This document shows positions 25,526-34,620 of a stretch of DNA of 64,000 nucleotides, piece after piece (positions within the stretch are counted from its first letter, which is position 1; every line of letters starts with the position of its first letter). The notes beneath the pieces were generated by a model, which worked only from the letters and a program-made list of their open reading frames with translations, had not been told where the DNA came from and did not search any database. Location: assembly GCF_039645585.1 (NCBI RefSeq), contig NZ_CP147915.1, positions 1,612,001 to 1,676,000 on the forward strand, written 5' to 3'. The position numbers and the translations under genes were made by a program. Source of the DNA: Sulfurimonas sp. HSL-1656 (GTDB lineage Bacteria > Campylobacterota > Campylobacteria > Campylobacterales > Sulfurimonadaceae).

Positions 25526-27574
25526 ATGTATACCAAATACCGGCCCTACCCGGCCGTGGCCATGGAGAAAAGAGCCTGGGCGGACAAAACCGCCGACGTT
25601 GCCCCCGTGTGGGCCAGTACCGATCTGCGCGACGGCAACCAGGCACTCAAAAACCCGATGGACATCCCCCAAAAAGTTGCCTATTTCCAGGCCCTGGTCG
25701 ATTTCGGCTTCAAAGAGATCGAAATCGCCTACCCCAGCGCGTCGCAGACCGAATTCGATTTCTGCCGGACGCTGATCGAGGGAGAGATGATCCCGAAAGA
25801 CGTCACCGTCGGCGTTCTCGTGCCCGCCATCGAACGCCACATCGTGCGCAGTTTCGAAGCACTCCGCGGCGCGAAGCGGATCATCTTTCACCTGTACAAC
25901 CCGACCGCTGCGAACCAGCGTGAAGTCGTCTTCCGACGCACGGAAGAGGCGATCATCGGTCTGGCGGTACAGGGCGTAGCGTGGGTCAGTCGCGAAGCGG
26001 AGCGCTTTGGGGGCGAGGTCGTGTTCGAGTACTCGCCGGAGAGCTTTTCGCAGACCGAACTCCCCTTCGCGCTGGCGGTCTCCAACGCCGTCATCGACGC
26101 CTGGGGGCCGACGCCGCAAAGCCCGATGATTTTGAACCTGCCCAATACGCTGGAAGCCGGTTCGCCCAATATCTACGCCGACCGGATCGAGTGGATGGGG
26201 GAGCGTATCGCGCAGCGCGAGAGCGTCATTATCAGCGTCCACCCGCACAATGACCGCGGCTGCGCCGTCGCCAGCGCCGAACTGGCCGTTTTGGCGGGCG
26301 CACAGCGCGTCGAGGGTACGATGCTGGGCAACGGCGAGCGCGCCGGAAACGTTGACCTCGTTACGATGGCCTTCAACTACTACGCGCAAGGTATCGACCC
26401 GCGGTTGAACGTCGGGAAGATCGACGAAGTCCTCTCGCGGATCACGGCGATCACGGGCACCGAGGTGGCTGAGCGCCATCCCTATGTGGGCTCCATGATC
26501 TACAGCGCCTTTTCGGGCACCCACCAGGATGCGATCAAGAAAGGGATGGAACACCGCCGCGCCAGCAACACGCATGCATGGGAGGTCCCCTACCTCGCCA
26601 TCGACCCGGCCGATATCGGACGCGCCTATAAAGACGCCGTCCGCATCAACTCCCAGTCGGGCAAGGGGGGCGTCGCCTACGTCCTCAAAGAGTGCTACGG
26701 CATCGAGGTCCCCGCCTCAGAGCAGACGGCACTCGCGGATGCCGTGAAAAAGTGCTCCGAGGCGCGCGGCGGCGAGATCGGCGCCGACGAAGTGCGCGAG
26801 CTCTACGAGCAGATGGCGCAGCACGCGGAGAGCAACAGCTGGAATGCGGCGCATTATGCCCCCCATGCCGGTTTCGTCTCGGCGCTGGCGCTCCCCGTCG
26901 TGGAGCTGCTCTCGCCGAAAGCGGGCGAAACAATCCTCGACCTGGGCTGCGGCGAAGGGAGCCTCGCCGTGGAGATCCAAAAGCGCGGCGCCGACGTCGT
27001 GGCGGTCGACCTGAATGCCGACATGGTCGAATGTGCCAGGGCCAAGGGGATCGACGCCTATGTGATGAGCGCGACACTGCTCCCTTTTGAGCGGCGTTTC
27101 GACGCGGTCTTTTCCAATGCCGTACTGCACTGGGTCACGGAAGCCCGTACGGCCGTGCGGCAGGTCCACCGGGCCCTGAAACCCGGCGGCAGGTTTGTCG
27201 CCGAGTTCGGAGGGTACGGCAATGCGGCGCAGGTCGTCGAAGCGATGCGGATGGTCTTTGAACGGCACCCTGAATTCGGCCCCTTTGAAAACCCCTGGTA
27301 CTTCCCGACCGATGCCGAGTACAAGGCGCTGTTGGAATCGGAAGGGTTCAGTGTCGCCTCCGCCGAACTGATCGTGCGGCCGACACCCGTCGACGACATC
27401 GCCCACTGGCTCGACCTCTTTGCCAACGGCATCGTCGCGCACCTGGAGAGTGCACAGCTCTCCCGCTTCAAACAGGAGGTGCGGACGCTGTTGGAACCGA
27501 CACTGTACAATGCTTCGGAAGGGTGGCATGTCGATTACGTTCGGCTGAGGGTCAAGGCGCGCAGGGGAGGCTGA
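25526..27574 (+). CDS. 2-isopropylmalate synthase (type 2) fused to a SAM-dependent methyltransferase
   Basis: A 682-residue two-domain protein. Residues 1 to about 425 are the catalytic TIM barrel and linker of type-2 LeuA, which condenses acetyl-CoA with 2-ketoisovalerate: STDLRDGNQAL (30-40), EIAYPSASQTEFDF, the metal-site HPHNDRG (239-245), GTMLGNGERAGNVDL and SGKGGVAYVL. In place of the usual C-terminal leucine-binding domain, residues about 440-680 form a complete class I methyltransferase: HAGFVSAL, the SAM motif ILDLGCGEGSL (about 470), VVAVDLNADMV, FDAVFSNAVLHWV and ALKPGGRFVAEFGG, most like trans-aconitate-methyltransferase-type enzymes. The frame is continuous with even codon use. 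Feedback inhibition by leucine is probably lost; control would be by the attenuator upstream. What the methyltransferase acts on is unknown. Confidence 0.88.
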   Translation: MYTKYRPYPAVAMEKRAWADKTADVAPVWASTDLRDGNQALKNPMDIPQKVAYFQALVDFGFKEIEIAYPSASQTEFDFCRTLIEGEMIPKDVTVGVLVPAIERHIVRSFEALRGAKRIIFHLYNPTAANQREVVFRRTEEAIIGLAVQGVAWVSREAERFGGEVVFEYSPESFSQTELPFALAVSNAVIDAWGPTPQSPMILNLPNTLEAGSPNIYADRIEWMGERIAQRESVIISVHPHNDRGCAVASAELAVLAGAQRVEGTMLGNGERAGNVDLVTMAFNYYAQGIDPRLNVGKIDEVLSRITAITGTEVAERHPYVGSMIYSAFSGTHQDAIKKGMEHRRASNTHAWEVPYLAIDPADIGRAYKDAVRINSQSGKGGVAYVLKECYGIEVPASEQTALADAVKKCSEARGGEIGADEVRELYEQMAQHAESNSWNAAHYAPHAGFVSALALPVVELLSPKAGETILDLGCGEGSLAVEIQKRGADVVAVDLNADMVECARAKGIDAYVMSATLLPFERRFDAVFSNAVLHWVTEARTAVRQVHRALKPGGRFVAEFGGYGNAAQVVEAMRMVFERHPEFGPFENPWYFPTDAEYKALLESEGFSVASAELIVRPTPVDDIAHWLDLFANGIVAHLESAQLSRFKQEVRTLLEPTLYNASEGWHVDYVRLRVKARRGG

Positions 27575-27640
27575 AGCGATCTTCTCTATACCCAGAGCCT
27601 CTATTTGCCAGTGGGAGTACGCCTTCAAACTCCCTGCCGC

Positions 27641-27669
27641 TTGAATAGAACGCCCTTGCGCTCTATAAT
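27641..27669 (+). promoter_or_regulatory. Sigma-70 promoter for ybaK-like gene
   Basis: TTGAAT (27641-27646), 17-base spacer, TATAAT (27664-27669); eleven of twelve consensus bases. It lies 30 bases before the ATG of the deacylase gene, after a leuA-fusion end with no clear terminator. Confidence 0.75.
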
Positions 27670-27699
27670 ACGGCATATAGACCCGAGGAGCAGAAAGTA

Positions 27700-28173
27700 A
27701 TGACGCCCGCTGTAAACGCCGCCAAGAAGGCGCGTATCGCTTATACGCTCCATGCCTATACCCATGATCCGGCCGCAGCATCGTACGGTATGGAAGCGTC
27801 GGAAAAACTCGGTATAGACGCTGCACGCGTTTTCAAAACCCTCGTCGCGCAAATCGACGCGCACCGTTTCGCCGTCGCGGTCGTTCCCGTCTGCAGCATG
27901 CTTAGCCTCAAACGCCTCGCCGAGGCCGCCAACGCCAAAAAAGCCCGGATGGCCGACGGCCCGGACGTGGAACGCATCAGCGGCTACGTGCTCGGCGGGG
28001 TCAGCCCCCTGGGACAGAAAAAACGGCTCGACACCTTCATCGATTCTGCTGCGCGGGAGTTTCCGACCATCTTTGTCAGCGCCGGGCGGCGCGGACTGGA
28101 GCTGGAGCTCACACCGGATGACCTGCAGACGTTGTCATCCGCCGTTTTCACGCCGTTGACCCAGACACAATAG
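27700..28173 (+). CDS. ybaK: Cys-tRNA(Pro)/Cys-tRNA(Cys) deacylase, YbaK/EbsC type
   Basis: A 157-residue single-domain trans-editing protein of the YbaK/ProX fold that hydrolyses mischarged Cys-tRNA(Pro). Typical segments are AARVFKTLVAQID, with the catalytic lysine, RLAEAANAKKARMADGPDVERISGYVLGGVSPLG, and the C-terminal VSAGRRGLELELTPDDL. Length equals that of the family. It starts behind a GAGGAG site and its own consensus promoter, and is followed by the transglutaminase-like gene in the same direction. Confidence 0.92.
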   Translation: MTPAVNAAKKARIAYTLHAYTHDPAAASYGMEASEKLGIDAARVFKTLVAQIDAHRFAVAVVPVCSMLSLKRLAEAANAKKARMADGPDVERISGYVLGGVSPLGQKKRLDTFIDSAAREFPTIFVSAGRRGLELELTPDDLQTLSSAVFTPLTQTQ

Positions 28174-28206
28174 GATGACAGTAACAATACGACTGAGGAG
28201 TCCGAT

Positions 28207-28779
28207 ATGGAGCAGTTTCTGGCATCGTCGACCTATATCGACTATCACCATCCCGCCGTCATGGCAAAAGCCGAAGCACTTGCAGAGGGGCTAAGCACTA
28301 AAGAAGCCGTCGCACGAAGCTGTTTCGTATATGTCCGCGACGCAATCGCCCATACCGGTGACGCGGGCCGCGGGGTCTCGACGATCAAAGCCAGCGAGGT
28401 CCTGGAGCAGAAAACCGGCTGGTGCTACGCCAAGAGCCACCTCCTGGCCGCCCTGCTTCGTGCCAACGGCATCCCGGCGGCACTCTGTTACCAGCGGCTC
28501 AGCTGCTCGGAGTACACGCCGGACCTCTACTGCCTCCACGGCCTCAACGCCGTCTGGCTGGAGGCGTACGGCTGGTACCGCTGCGATCCCCGCGGCAACA
28601 AAAAGGGGGTCGATGCCCAGTTCACCCCGCCTGTCGAACGGCTGGCCTTTGCGCTCGGTGAAAACGAGTATGACATCGAGGGGCGTTTCGCAGCGCCCCT
28701 GCCCGAAGTTATCGACGCCCTGCGGACCTACACGCGTTACGAAGAGATGGTAGGGCACTTTCCCGATCGCTCTGCCTGA
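28207..28779 (+). CDS. Transglutaminase-like (papain-fold) protein
   Basis: A 190-residue cytoplasmic protein with the transglutaminase-core triad: Cys73 in TGWCYAKSHLLAALLRANGIPA, His111 in LHGLNAVWLE, and Asp127 in YRCDPRGNKKG. In bacteria this fold usually acts as a cysteine protease, peptidase or amidase rather than as a cross-linking enzyme. No signal peptide. Function and substrate unknown. Downstream of ybaK and convergent with sodB. Confidence 0.85.
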   Translation: MEQFLASSTYIDYHHPAVMAKAEALAEGLSTKEAVARSCFVYVRDAIAHTGDAGRGVSTIKASEVLEQKTGWCYAKSHLLAALLRANGIPAALCYQRLSCSEYTPDLYCLHGLNAVWLEAYGWYRCDPRGNKKGVDAQFTPPVERLAFALGENEYDIEGRFAAPLPEVIDALRTYTRYEEMVGHFPDRSA

Positions 28780-28797
28780 GGCTATGACCGACGCCAT

Positions 28798-29403
28798 TCA
28801 GCAGTGATGGCTGACACGGCATTTTTGCTTGTAGTTTTCCGAAACGAAATCCCAGTTGATCAGGTGCCAGAAATTTTCGACGTATGTCGGGCGTGCATTC
28901 CGGCAATCGATGTAATAGGCGTGTTCCCACACGTCACAGGTCAGCAGCGGATGTTTTCCCTCCGTCTGTACCGGGGTGTAGGCGTTGGAACCGTTTTCGA
29001 TCTCCAGTGCACCCTTCTCATTGATGATGAGCCATGTCCACCCCGAACCGAACAGCGACGTCGCCGCCGCGGCAAACGCCTCTTTGAACCCCTCGACAGA
29101 GCCGAATGCCTCCGCCACTGCCGCGGCCAGCGCCTCTGACGGTGCCGTATCGTCCGGCGTGAGACATTTCCAGTAGAAGTCGTGATTAAATGCCTGTGCG
29201 CCGTTGTTGAAAAGCGCCCCTTCCGCCGTTCTCAGGACCTCGAGCAGCGGTTTCCCCTCGAACGTTGAGCCCGTAATCAGCTCGTTGTATTTCTTCACGT
29301 AGGCCGCATGGTGTTTTCCGTGGTGATACGCCAGTGTTTCCGCCGATATGTAGGGTTCGAGCGCATGCTCTTCAAATGGCAGGCTTGGTAGATTCAGATG
29401 CAT
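28798..29403 (-). CDS. sodB: Superoxide dismutase, Fe/Mn family (Fe-type)
   Basis: A 201-residue cytoplasmic SOD that dismutates superoxide. Metal ligands are visible: His27 in AYHHGKHHAAYV, His in FNHDFYWKCL, and the DVWEHAYYID Asp and His. The FGSGWTWLI and FNHDFYWKCL sequences, and a Gln in NNGAQAFNH, point to the iron-type enzyme. ATG 29403 follows AAAGGAG with good spacing; an in-frame ATG 39 bases earlier is less likely. Confidence 0.95.
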   Translation of the reverse strand: MHLNLPSLPFEEHALEPYISAETLAYHHGKHHAAYVKKYNELITGSTFEGKPLLEVLRTAEGALFNNGAQAFNHDFYWKCLTPDDTAPSEALAAAVAEAFGSVEGFKEAFAAAATSLFGSGWTWLIINEKGALEIENGSNAYTPVQTEGKHPLLTCDVWEHAYYIDCRNARPTYVENFWHLINWDFVSENYKQKCRVSHHC

Positions 29404-29565
29404 AGGAGACTCCTTTGGATGCAGTAAATCTCTATTATCCATGATTTTTCAACAAGCGGACATTAAAAAATTAGCGCTGTATTTTTTATAATTTTTGTGA
29501 ATATAACGTCAGGGGATTGGCGCCGATCGGGAACGCCGGGAATCGAGAGATTTCCTCCCATAAGA

Positions 29566-30750
29566 TCATGCGAAGAATGTCCGCTTGACGATCTCGATGT
29601 TGTGCAGGTGCACATGCAGTGCGATGGCCTTGGCGTCAGGCGTTTGGGGCTGGGCTTCGATCCATGCTTCGGGAGTGTAGGCACTGATGGCCTCGAACGT
29701 TTTGAAAATTGCCTCTTCCCAGACCGCCGGTTTCGGGACGTCTGTGATCCGTCCCCGGTCATCTGCGCTTTTGAAGCGCACCAGATCCCACAGCAGAGTC
29801 TTGTCGTTATGGAGGCTTTCAAAGAAATCCGCGATATGGTAGACGCTCATCTCCTGGATTTTGGGCAGTTTGACATGCATCTGGCTGATAAAGAGCACCC
29901 GCTGTTTGAAGTCAAAGGGGATCTGCATATCGATCAACGGTTCGATCTTGTCGGGGTCGCCGTGACGCGTACCGTTGCCGTAGGTGCGGAAACAGCCCGG
30001 TTTGGCGATGTCATGATAGAGTGCCGCCAGCTTCAGGGGGACGGATTCGTTTTTCAGCTCCCGGAGCACCATCATGACATGCGCGAAGAGCGAGGCTTCA
30101 CGGTGATACTTCGTTCCCTCTTTAAAAGTCGTCATCGCAAAGACGGAGGGAAAAACGGCGTCCAAGACACCCAGTTCGAAAAGGGTTTCAAAAAAGAGGT
30201 GGCACTCCGGGAGGGCGAGGACCTTCTCCACCTCCGTCCAGACGCGTTCAGGCCGCAGCTGCTTCAGTGCATCGCGCATCCCGTAAACGACAACCCGCGT
30301 CGAGGCATGAATGTTCCAGCCGGTCCCGTAGGTCGCACGCAGCCGCGCCAGCCGCAGGACCCGCATGGGCTCCTCCGCAAAGGCATCTGACGTATGGCGC
30401 AGCATCCGTTTCTCGATATCTTCTCTGCCGTTAAAAGGGTCGATATAGACCCCTTCTTCCTCATCGTAGGCAACGGCGTCAATGGTCAGGTCCTGCCGCT
30501 TTAAAGCCGCTTCGATGCCCGCCTCGTTCCCGGCGTCCAAGCCTGGGCCCTCCACCAGCGTCAGTCTGCTGCCGTCGTCTCTTACAAAAAACGGATGGGC
30601 ATCTTCCACCTGCTTCAAGTCGGCAAAATCTTCCGGTGCGTACCCTACGGCGACATACTGTTTTTCCGTGACTGCCCTGCCCATGAGCATGTCTCTGACC
30701 GCCGTGCCGACAAGGTAGATCTTCTTTTCGTGCACCTTTTTCTCCTTCAT
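29566..30750 (-). CDS. CCA-adding enzyme homologue with degenerate nucleotidyltransferase site and HD domain
   Basis: A 394-residue protein that follows the bacterial Cca enzyme along its whole length (KIYLVGTAVRDMLMG, RQDLTIDAVAYDEEEGVYIDPFNG, FAEEPMRVLRLARLRA). However, the catalytic signature is ruined. The GG of GGAVRD is GT (15-16). The two metal-binding aspartates of the KDRD motif are replaced by Glu29 and Gln31 (TEKQ). The region that in E. coli Cca reads EYALARTERK is also replaced by unrelated sequence. The HD phosphohydrolase part is kept (FAHVMMVLREL, LAALYHDIAKPG). It may therefore work as a phosphohydrolase or RNA-binding protein rather than as a tRNA nucleotidyltransferase. Confidence 0.8.
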   Translation of the reverse strand: MKEKKVHEKKIYLVGTAVRDMLMGRAVTEKQYVAVGYAPEDFADLKQVEDAHPFFVRDDGSRLTLVEGPGLDAGNEAGIEAALKRQDLTIDAVAYDEEEGVYIDPFNGREDIEKRMLRHTSDAFAEEPMRVLRLARLRATYGTGWNIHASTRVVVYGMRDALKQLRPERVWTEVEKVLALPECHLFFETLFELGVLDAVFPSVFAMTTFKEGTKYHREASLFAHVMMVLRELKNESVPLKLAALYHDIAKPGCFRTYGNGTRHGDPDKIEPLIDMQIPFDFKQRVLFISQMHVKLPKIQEMSVYHIADFFESLHNDKTLLWDLVRFKSADDRGRITDVPKPAVWEEAIFKTFEAISAYTPEAWIEAQPQTPDAKAIALHVHLHNIEIVKRTFFA

Positions 30751-30922
30751 TGGCAGATCATCACCCGATGCCAAATGCCTTCATCCGCCAATGACTTTGC
30801 ACCGATCGAACGGACAATCACTGTAACCCGATACCCGGCGGTGAACAATAGATGCCATTATATAGAAAAGAGAGGATCAAAATTGAAAGTGATGGTGTAA
30901 TTTCAAGGCAGTTGCCCTGAAT

Positions 30923-30938
30923 GCGTACCGAAGTACGC
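30923..30938. repeat. Perfect UUCG-type hairpin downstream of ilvC
   Basis: GCGTAC-CGAA-GTACGC on the plus strand; read in the ilvC (minus) direction it is GCGTAC-TTCG-GTACGC, a six-bp stem capped by a UUCG tetraloop closed by C-G, among the most stable RNA hairpins. A second small dyad, AAGGCA...TGCCCT, lies 13 bases on. No T-run follows, so it is more likely an mRNA 3' stabiliser or a dispersed repeat than a classical terminator. Confidence 0.55.
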
Positions 30939-30973
30939 GGAGGGGGGCGCGGCGCAGGGGATGCGCGGCTGTT

Positions 30974-31999
<1,026 letters not shown>

Positions 32000-32191
32000 T
32001 TAATCCCTTGGATTGTGGACGTTCGCGCCCTCTTTCAGACGGTCCCCGCACCACAAAAAATTTTGCGCATTGTACCAAAAAGTCATGAAAGAGTAGTTTA
32101 GGCTCCGCTTAGGCCTTTGAAAACGGCGATTTCTTAATCGCCCCTCGTCCGCGGCATGCTAAAATTTCCGAAAAATTGCGGAAGAGTACGT

Positions 32192-32872
32192 ATGAAAAAA
32201 TTCAACCTTGTCAAAGAGATCATCTCCATCGACAAACCGGCCATGATGGCTGCAGTCAACGGCGGGAAGCCCTTCGGCATCACGATCAGGGGGGAGATTC
32301 ACCAGCCGCCCTATGATGTGCGCAGCTGCTACATATTCCAGGGCACTATCGAACGCCCGGCACCCTCGGCCCTGATGCCGACCAAACCGAAAAGCCTTGC
32401 CGAACTGCTCGGCGGCAACATGCAGGTCGTCGAAGTCGAAGACCGCATCCTTATCAAAGCCGCGCGCAACTGGCAGGAGATCATCGGCTACAACGTGCGC
32501 CACGCGGACTATGACGATACGACCGGTGACGGCGTCGCCGAATTCACCGACAGCGAACTCGAGGAGATCGGATGGCAGGCCACCGAGTTCGGCATCAACT
32601 ACCGCGAGCTCGTCGAATGCATCGAGGCGCAGTGCGACGGTACCCTCCTCTGCATCGAAAACGAGGGGGAGAACTACCACTTCAGCGGCATGGGGTTTAT
32701 CGACGATCTGCCCTGCGCTCGGAAGCAGTGTTTCGATCTCAGCGTCAAACGGATTACGCAAGTGCTCAATGAGGATGAAAGTTACCGCGGCGCCACGCTC
32801 ACGGACGACGAAGAGGAGGCACTGGTGTTCTTCGGGGTCGTCCTTCCTGCCGAGAGCTCATCTGCGCAATAA
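32192..32872 (+). CDS. Conserved protein of unknown function
   Basis: A 226-residue soluble protein starting MKKFNLVKEIISIDKPAMMAA. No signal peptide or membrane helix. It is rich in acidic residues in its second half (TDSELEEIGW, CIENEGENYHFSGMGF, LTDDEEEALVFFG) and contains four cysteines. I recognise no domain. Start chosen over an ATG 36 bases upstream because the shorter form follows GGAAGAGTACGT. Its 3' end overlaps the convergent zinc-ribbon gene by 15 bases. Confidence 0.75.
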   Translation: MKKFNLVKEIISIDKPAMMAAVNGGKPFGITIRGEIHQPPYDVRSCYIFQGTIERPAPSALMPTKPKSLAELLGGNMQVVEVEDRILIKAARNWQEIIGYNVRHADYDDTTGDGVAEFTDSELEEIGWQATEFGINYRELVECIEAQCDGTLLCIENEGENYHFSGMGFIDDLPCARKQCFDLSVKRITQVLNEDESYRGATLTDDEEEALVFFGVVLPAESSSAQ

Positions 32873-33502
32873 CGCGAATAGCTCTTCCCACATCGCCGGA
32901 GTGTTTTCACGCTCGTGTTCATGGTAATGGCGCGAATGTCCTGACTTTCGGCGTGTCGCGGTATGGCATTCAGTATACGATGAACGGGGCTGTTCCGGCG
33001 CTTCCGCCCGCTTCAGCCCCCCGGCCTTGACCCACTCCATGATCTGCCGCAGTTCTCCCGGATCGAGCCAGATGCCGTGTTCGACGCATTCGTCCATGAT
33101 GACCCCGCTGCGCCGGCCGAAGTTCCTGCGCTGCATGTGCTTCCGGCAGACCGGGCAGCGGCGGTAGACAACAACGTCCACGTAACGCGGATTTTCCGTC
33201 AGCTCCTGCAACAGATTCAGGTTGACGTTCCGCCCCCCTTTTACCGTCATATCGATCATCGACTCCAGCTCCTCCTTGTCAAAAAAGAGGCCCATGCAGC
33301 TTTCGCACCGCTCGATCAGGAAAGGCACCTTTTCTCCGACGTCGATGGTGCTCATATTGGTATGGCAAACGGGACAGGGGCGCTGTTGATGCGGCCGGAC
33401 GTTCATGGGCCTGAAATGGCCGAGATCGACATTGTTCCGGCTGCCGCAGTAGTCGCAGAATATACCGTCAAGCGGTGCCGAACAGCTCTTGCAGCGCTTC
33501 AT
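32858..33502 (-). CDS. TFIIB-type zinc-ribbon protein
   Basis: A 214-residue protein with three or four zinc knuckles. MKRCKSCSAPLDGIFCDYCGS at the start, CPVCHTNMSTIDV paired with CESCMGLFFDKEELESM (the zf-TFIIB signature CxxC...C.xC.G.WFD-like), and CPVCRKHMQRRNFG paired with ECVEHGIWLDPGEL. The tail is basic and His/Arg-rich. It follows the SPFH protein after seven bases, so is likely co-translated. Zinc-ribbon/SPFH pairs are seen elsewhere in bacteria with no settled role. Confidence 0.85.
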   Translation of the reverse strand: MKRCKSCSAPLDGIFCDYCGSRNNVDLGHFRPMNVRPHQQRPCPVCHTNMSTIDVGEKVPFLIERCESCMGLFFDKEELESMIDMTVKGGRNVNLNLLQELTENPRYVDVVVYRRCPVCRKHMQRRNFGRRSGVIMDECVEHGIWLDPGELRQIMEWVKAGGLKRAEAPEQPRSSYTECHTATRRKSGHSRHYHEHERENTPAMWEELFALLRR

Positions 33503-33509
33503 AATACGG

Positions 33510-34490
33510 TTACATTCTCTCCAGGAGTTCCGCTTTTTTGCGGCTGTACTCCTCTTCGGTAATAAGCGCTTCAACGTAAAACTGTTTGAGCTGGCGCAGT
33601 TTGGAGGCGATGTCTTCCGACGGTGCGGCGGTGGTATCGGATGCCAGTTGCATGCCCGTACCCATCCCCATCATGACACCTGCGGCACCGACTTCGTTGG
33701 CTGCGGCGTCACGCATGGCGCTGAGGCGCTGCAGTTCGGCATAGGAGACGCCCGCATGTTTTGCGGCATGGACGTCGGCACCGACATCGGCAATGCGCGC
33801 GATGCGCTCTTTGGTCCCTTCGTCGAAATCGGTCCCCTCGATCCGAAAATCACTGAGAAAGAACCCGAGAGCATCGAACACCGTGTTCAGTTTCCCGTGC
33901 AGGGCCAGTGCGATCTCGTTGCGCTGGGCGTCGATCTGGATATAGGAGTATTGTGACTCGGCCAGGAAATCACTGATGGGCTGAATCATCCGCGACACCA
34001 TTGCTTCGCGAAATGCCTCGACACTGAAGTGTGATTTGCCTCCAACGATATTGACAAAGAAGCGTTTCGGGTCGGTAATACGGAAAGCGCAGTTCCCGAA
34101 TGCCAGCAGCGCCACGGGAAAGTTATACACGGGATCGCTGTATTTGATCGGAGACCTTGTCCCCCATTTCTGATTCAGAATCTCGGTACGTTTATAGAAA
34201 TAGAACCCGGTCTTGTGCTCGCTTTCAAAAGCCTGCAGCACTTTGATGACCGTCGTCCAGAAGGGGATATTTTCCGTTCGCAGCGACGTCATACCCTCGC
34301 GTTCATGAACGGCGACCACACGGCCCTCGTAAACAAATATGCATCCCTGCCCTGGTCCGACAATGAGTTTCGAGGCATTTTTGATCTCGTCGCCGTTGTC
34401 CGACCATCGGTAGAAAAGATCATCTTCCCTGGGATTTTCCCACTCAATGACCGAACGCAGCTGCCGTTTCACACCGTCCCAAAGTCCCAT
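33510..34490 (-). CDS. SPFH/Band-7 protein with C-terminal SHOCT domain (virion-core-like)
   Basis: A 326-residue protein related to YdjI-type SPFH proteins annotated as 'virion core protein'. It has WENPREDDLFYRW near the N terminus, LIVGPGQGCIFVYEGRV, an SPFH region to about residue 215, a Met/Gly/Ala-rich linker (260-285) and a terminal SHOCT helix pair (LRQLKQFYVEALITEEEYSRKKAELLERM region). It has no membrane segment. It may oligomerise on membranes or protein complexes. ATG 34490 follows GGAGTGTGGCA; GTG six bases upstream is the alternative. Confidence 0.85.
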   Translation of the reverse strand: MGLWDGVKRQLRSVIEWENPREDDLFYRWSDNGDEIKNASKLIVGPGQGCIFVYEGRVVAVHEREGMTSLRTENIPFWTTVIKVLQAFESEHKTGFYFYKRTEILNQKWGTRSPIKYSDPVYNFPVALLAFGNCAFRITDPKRFFVNIVGGKSHFSVEAFREAMVSRMIQPISDFLAESQYSYIQIDAQRNEIALALHGKLNTVFDALGFFLSDFRIEGTDFDEGTKERIARIADVGADVHAAKHAGVSYAELQRLSAMRDAAANEVGAAGVMMGMGTGMQLASDTTAAPSEDIASKLRQLKQFYVEALITEEEYSRKKAELLERM

Positions 34491-34620
34491 TGCCACACTC
34501 CGAAATCTTTTGGGCTCACTATAACACAGGAAAAGTGAAAACTTATTGGATCAATAGCGGATTAGGCGATATGCTTTACAGAAAGCGTATCCAGTGCATA
34601 CGCCCTGTATGCCGTCGGGG

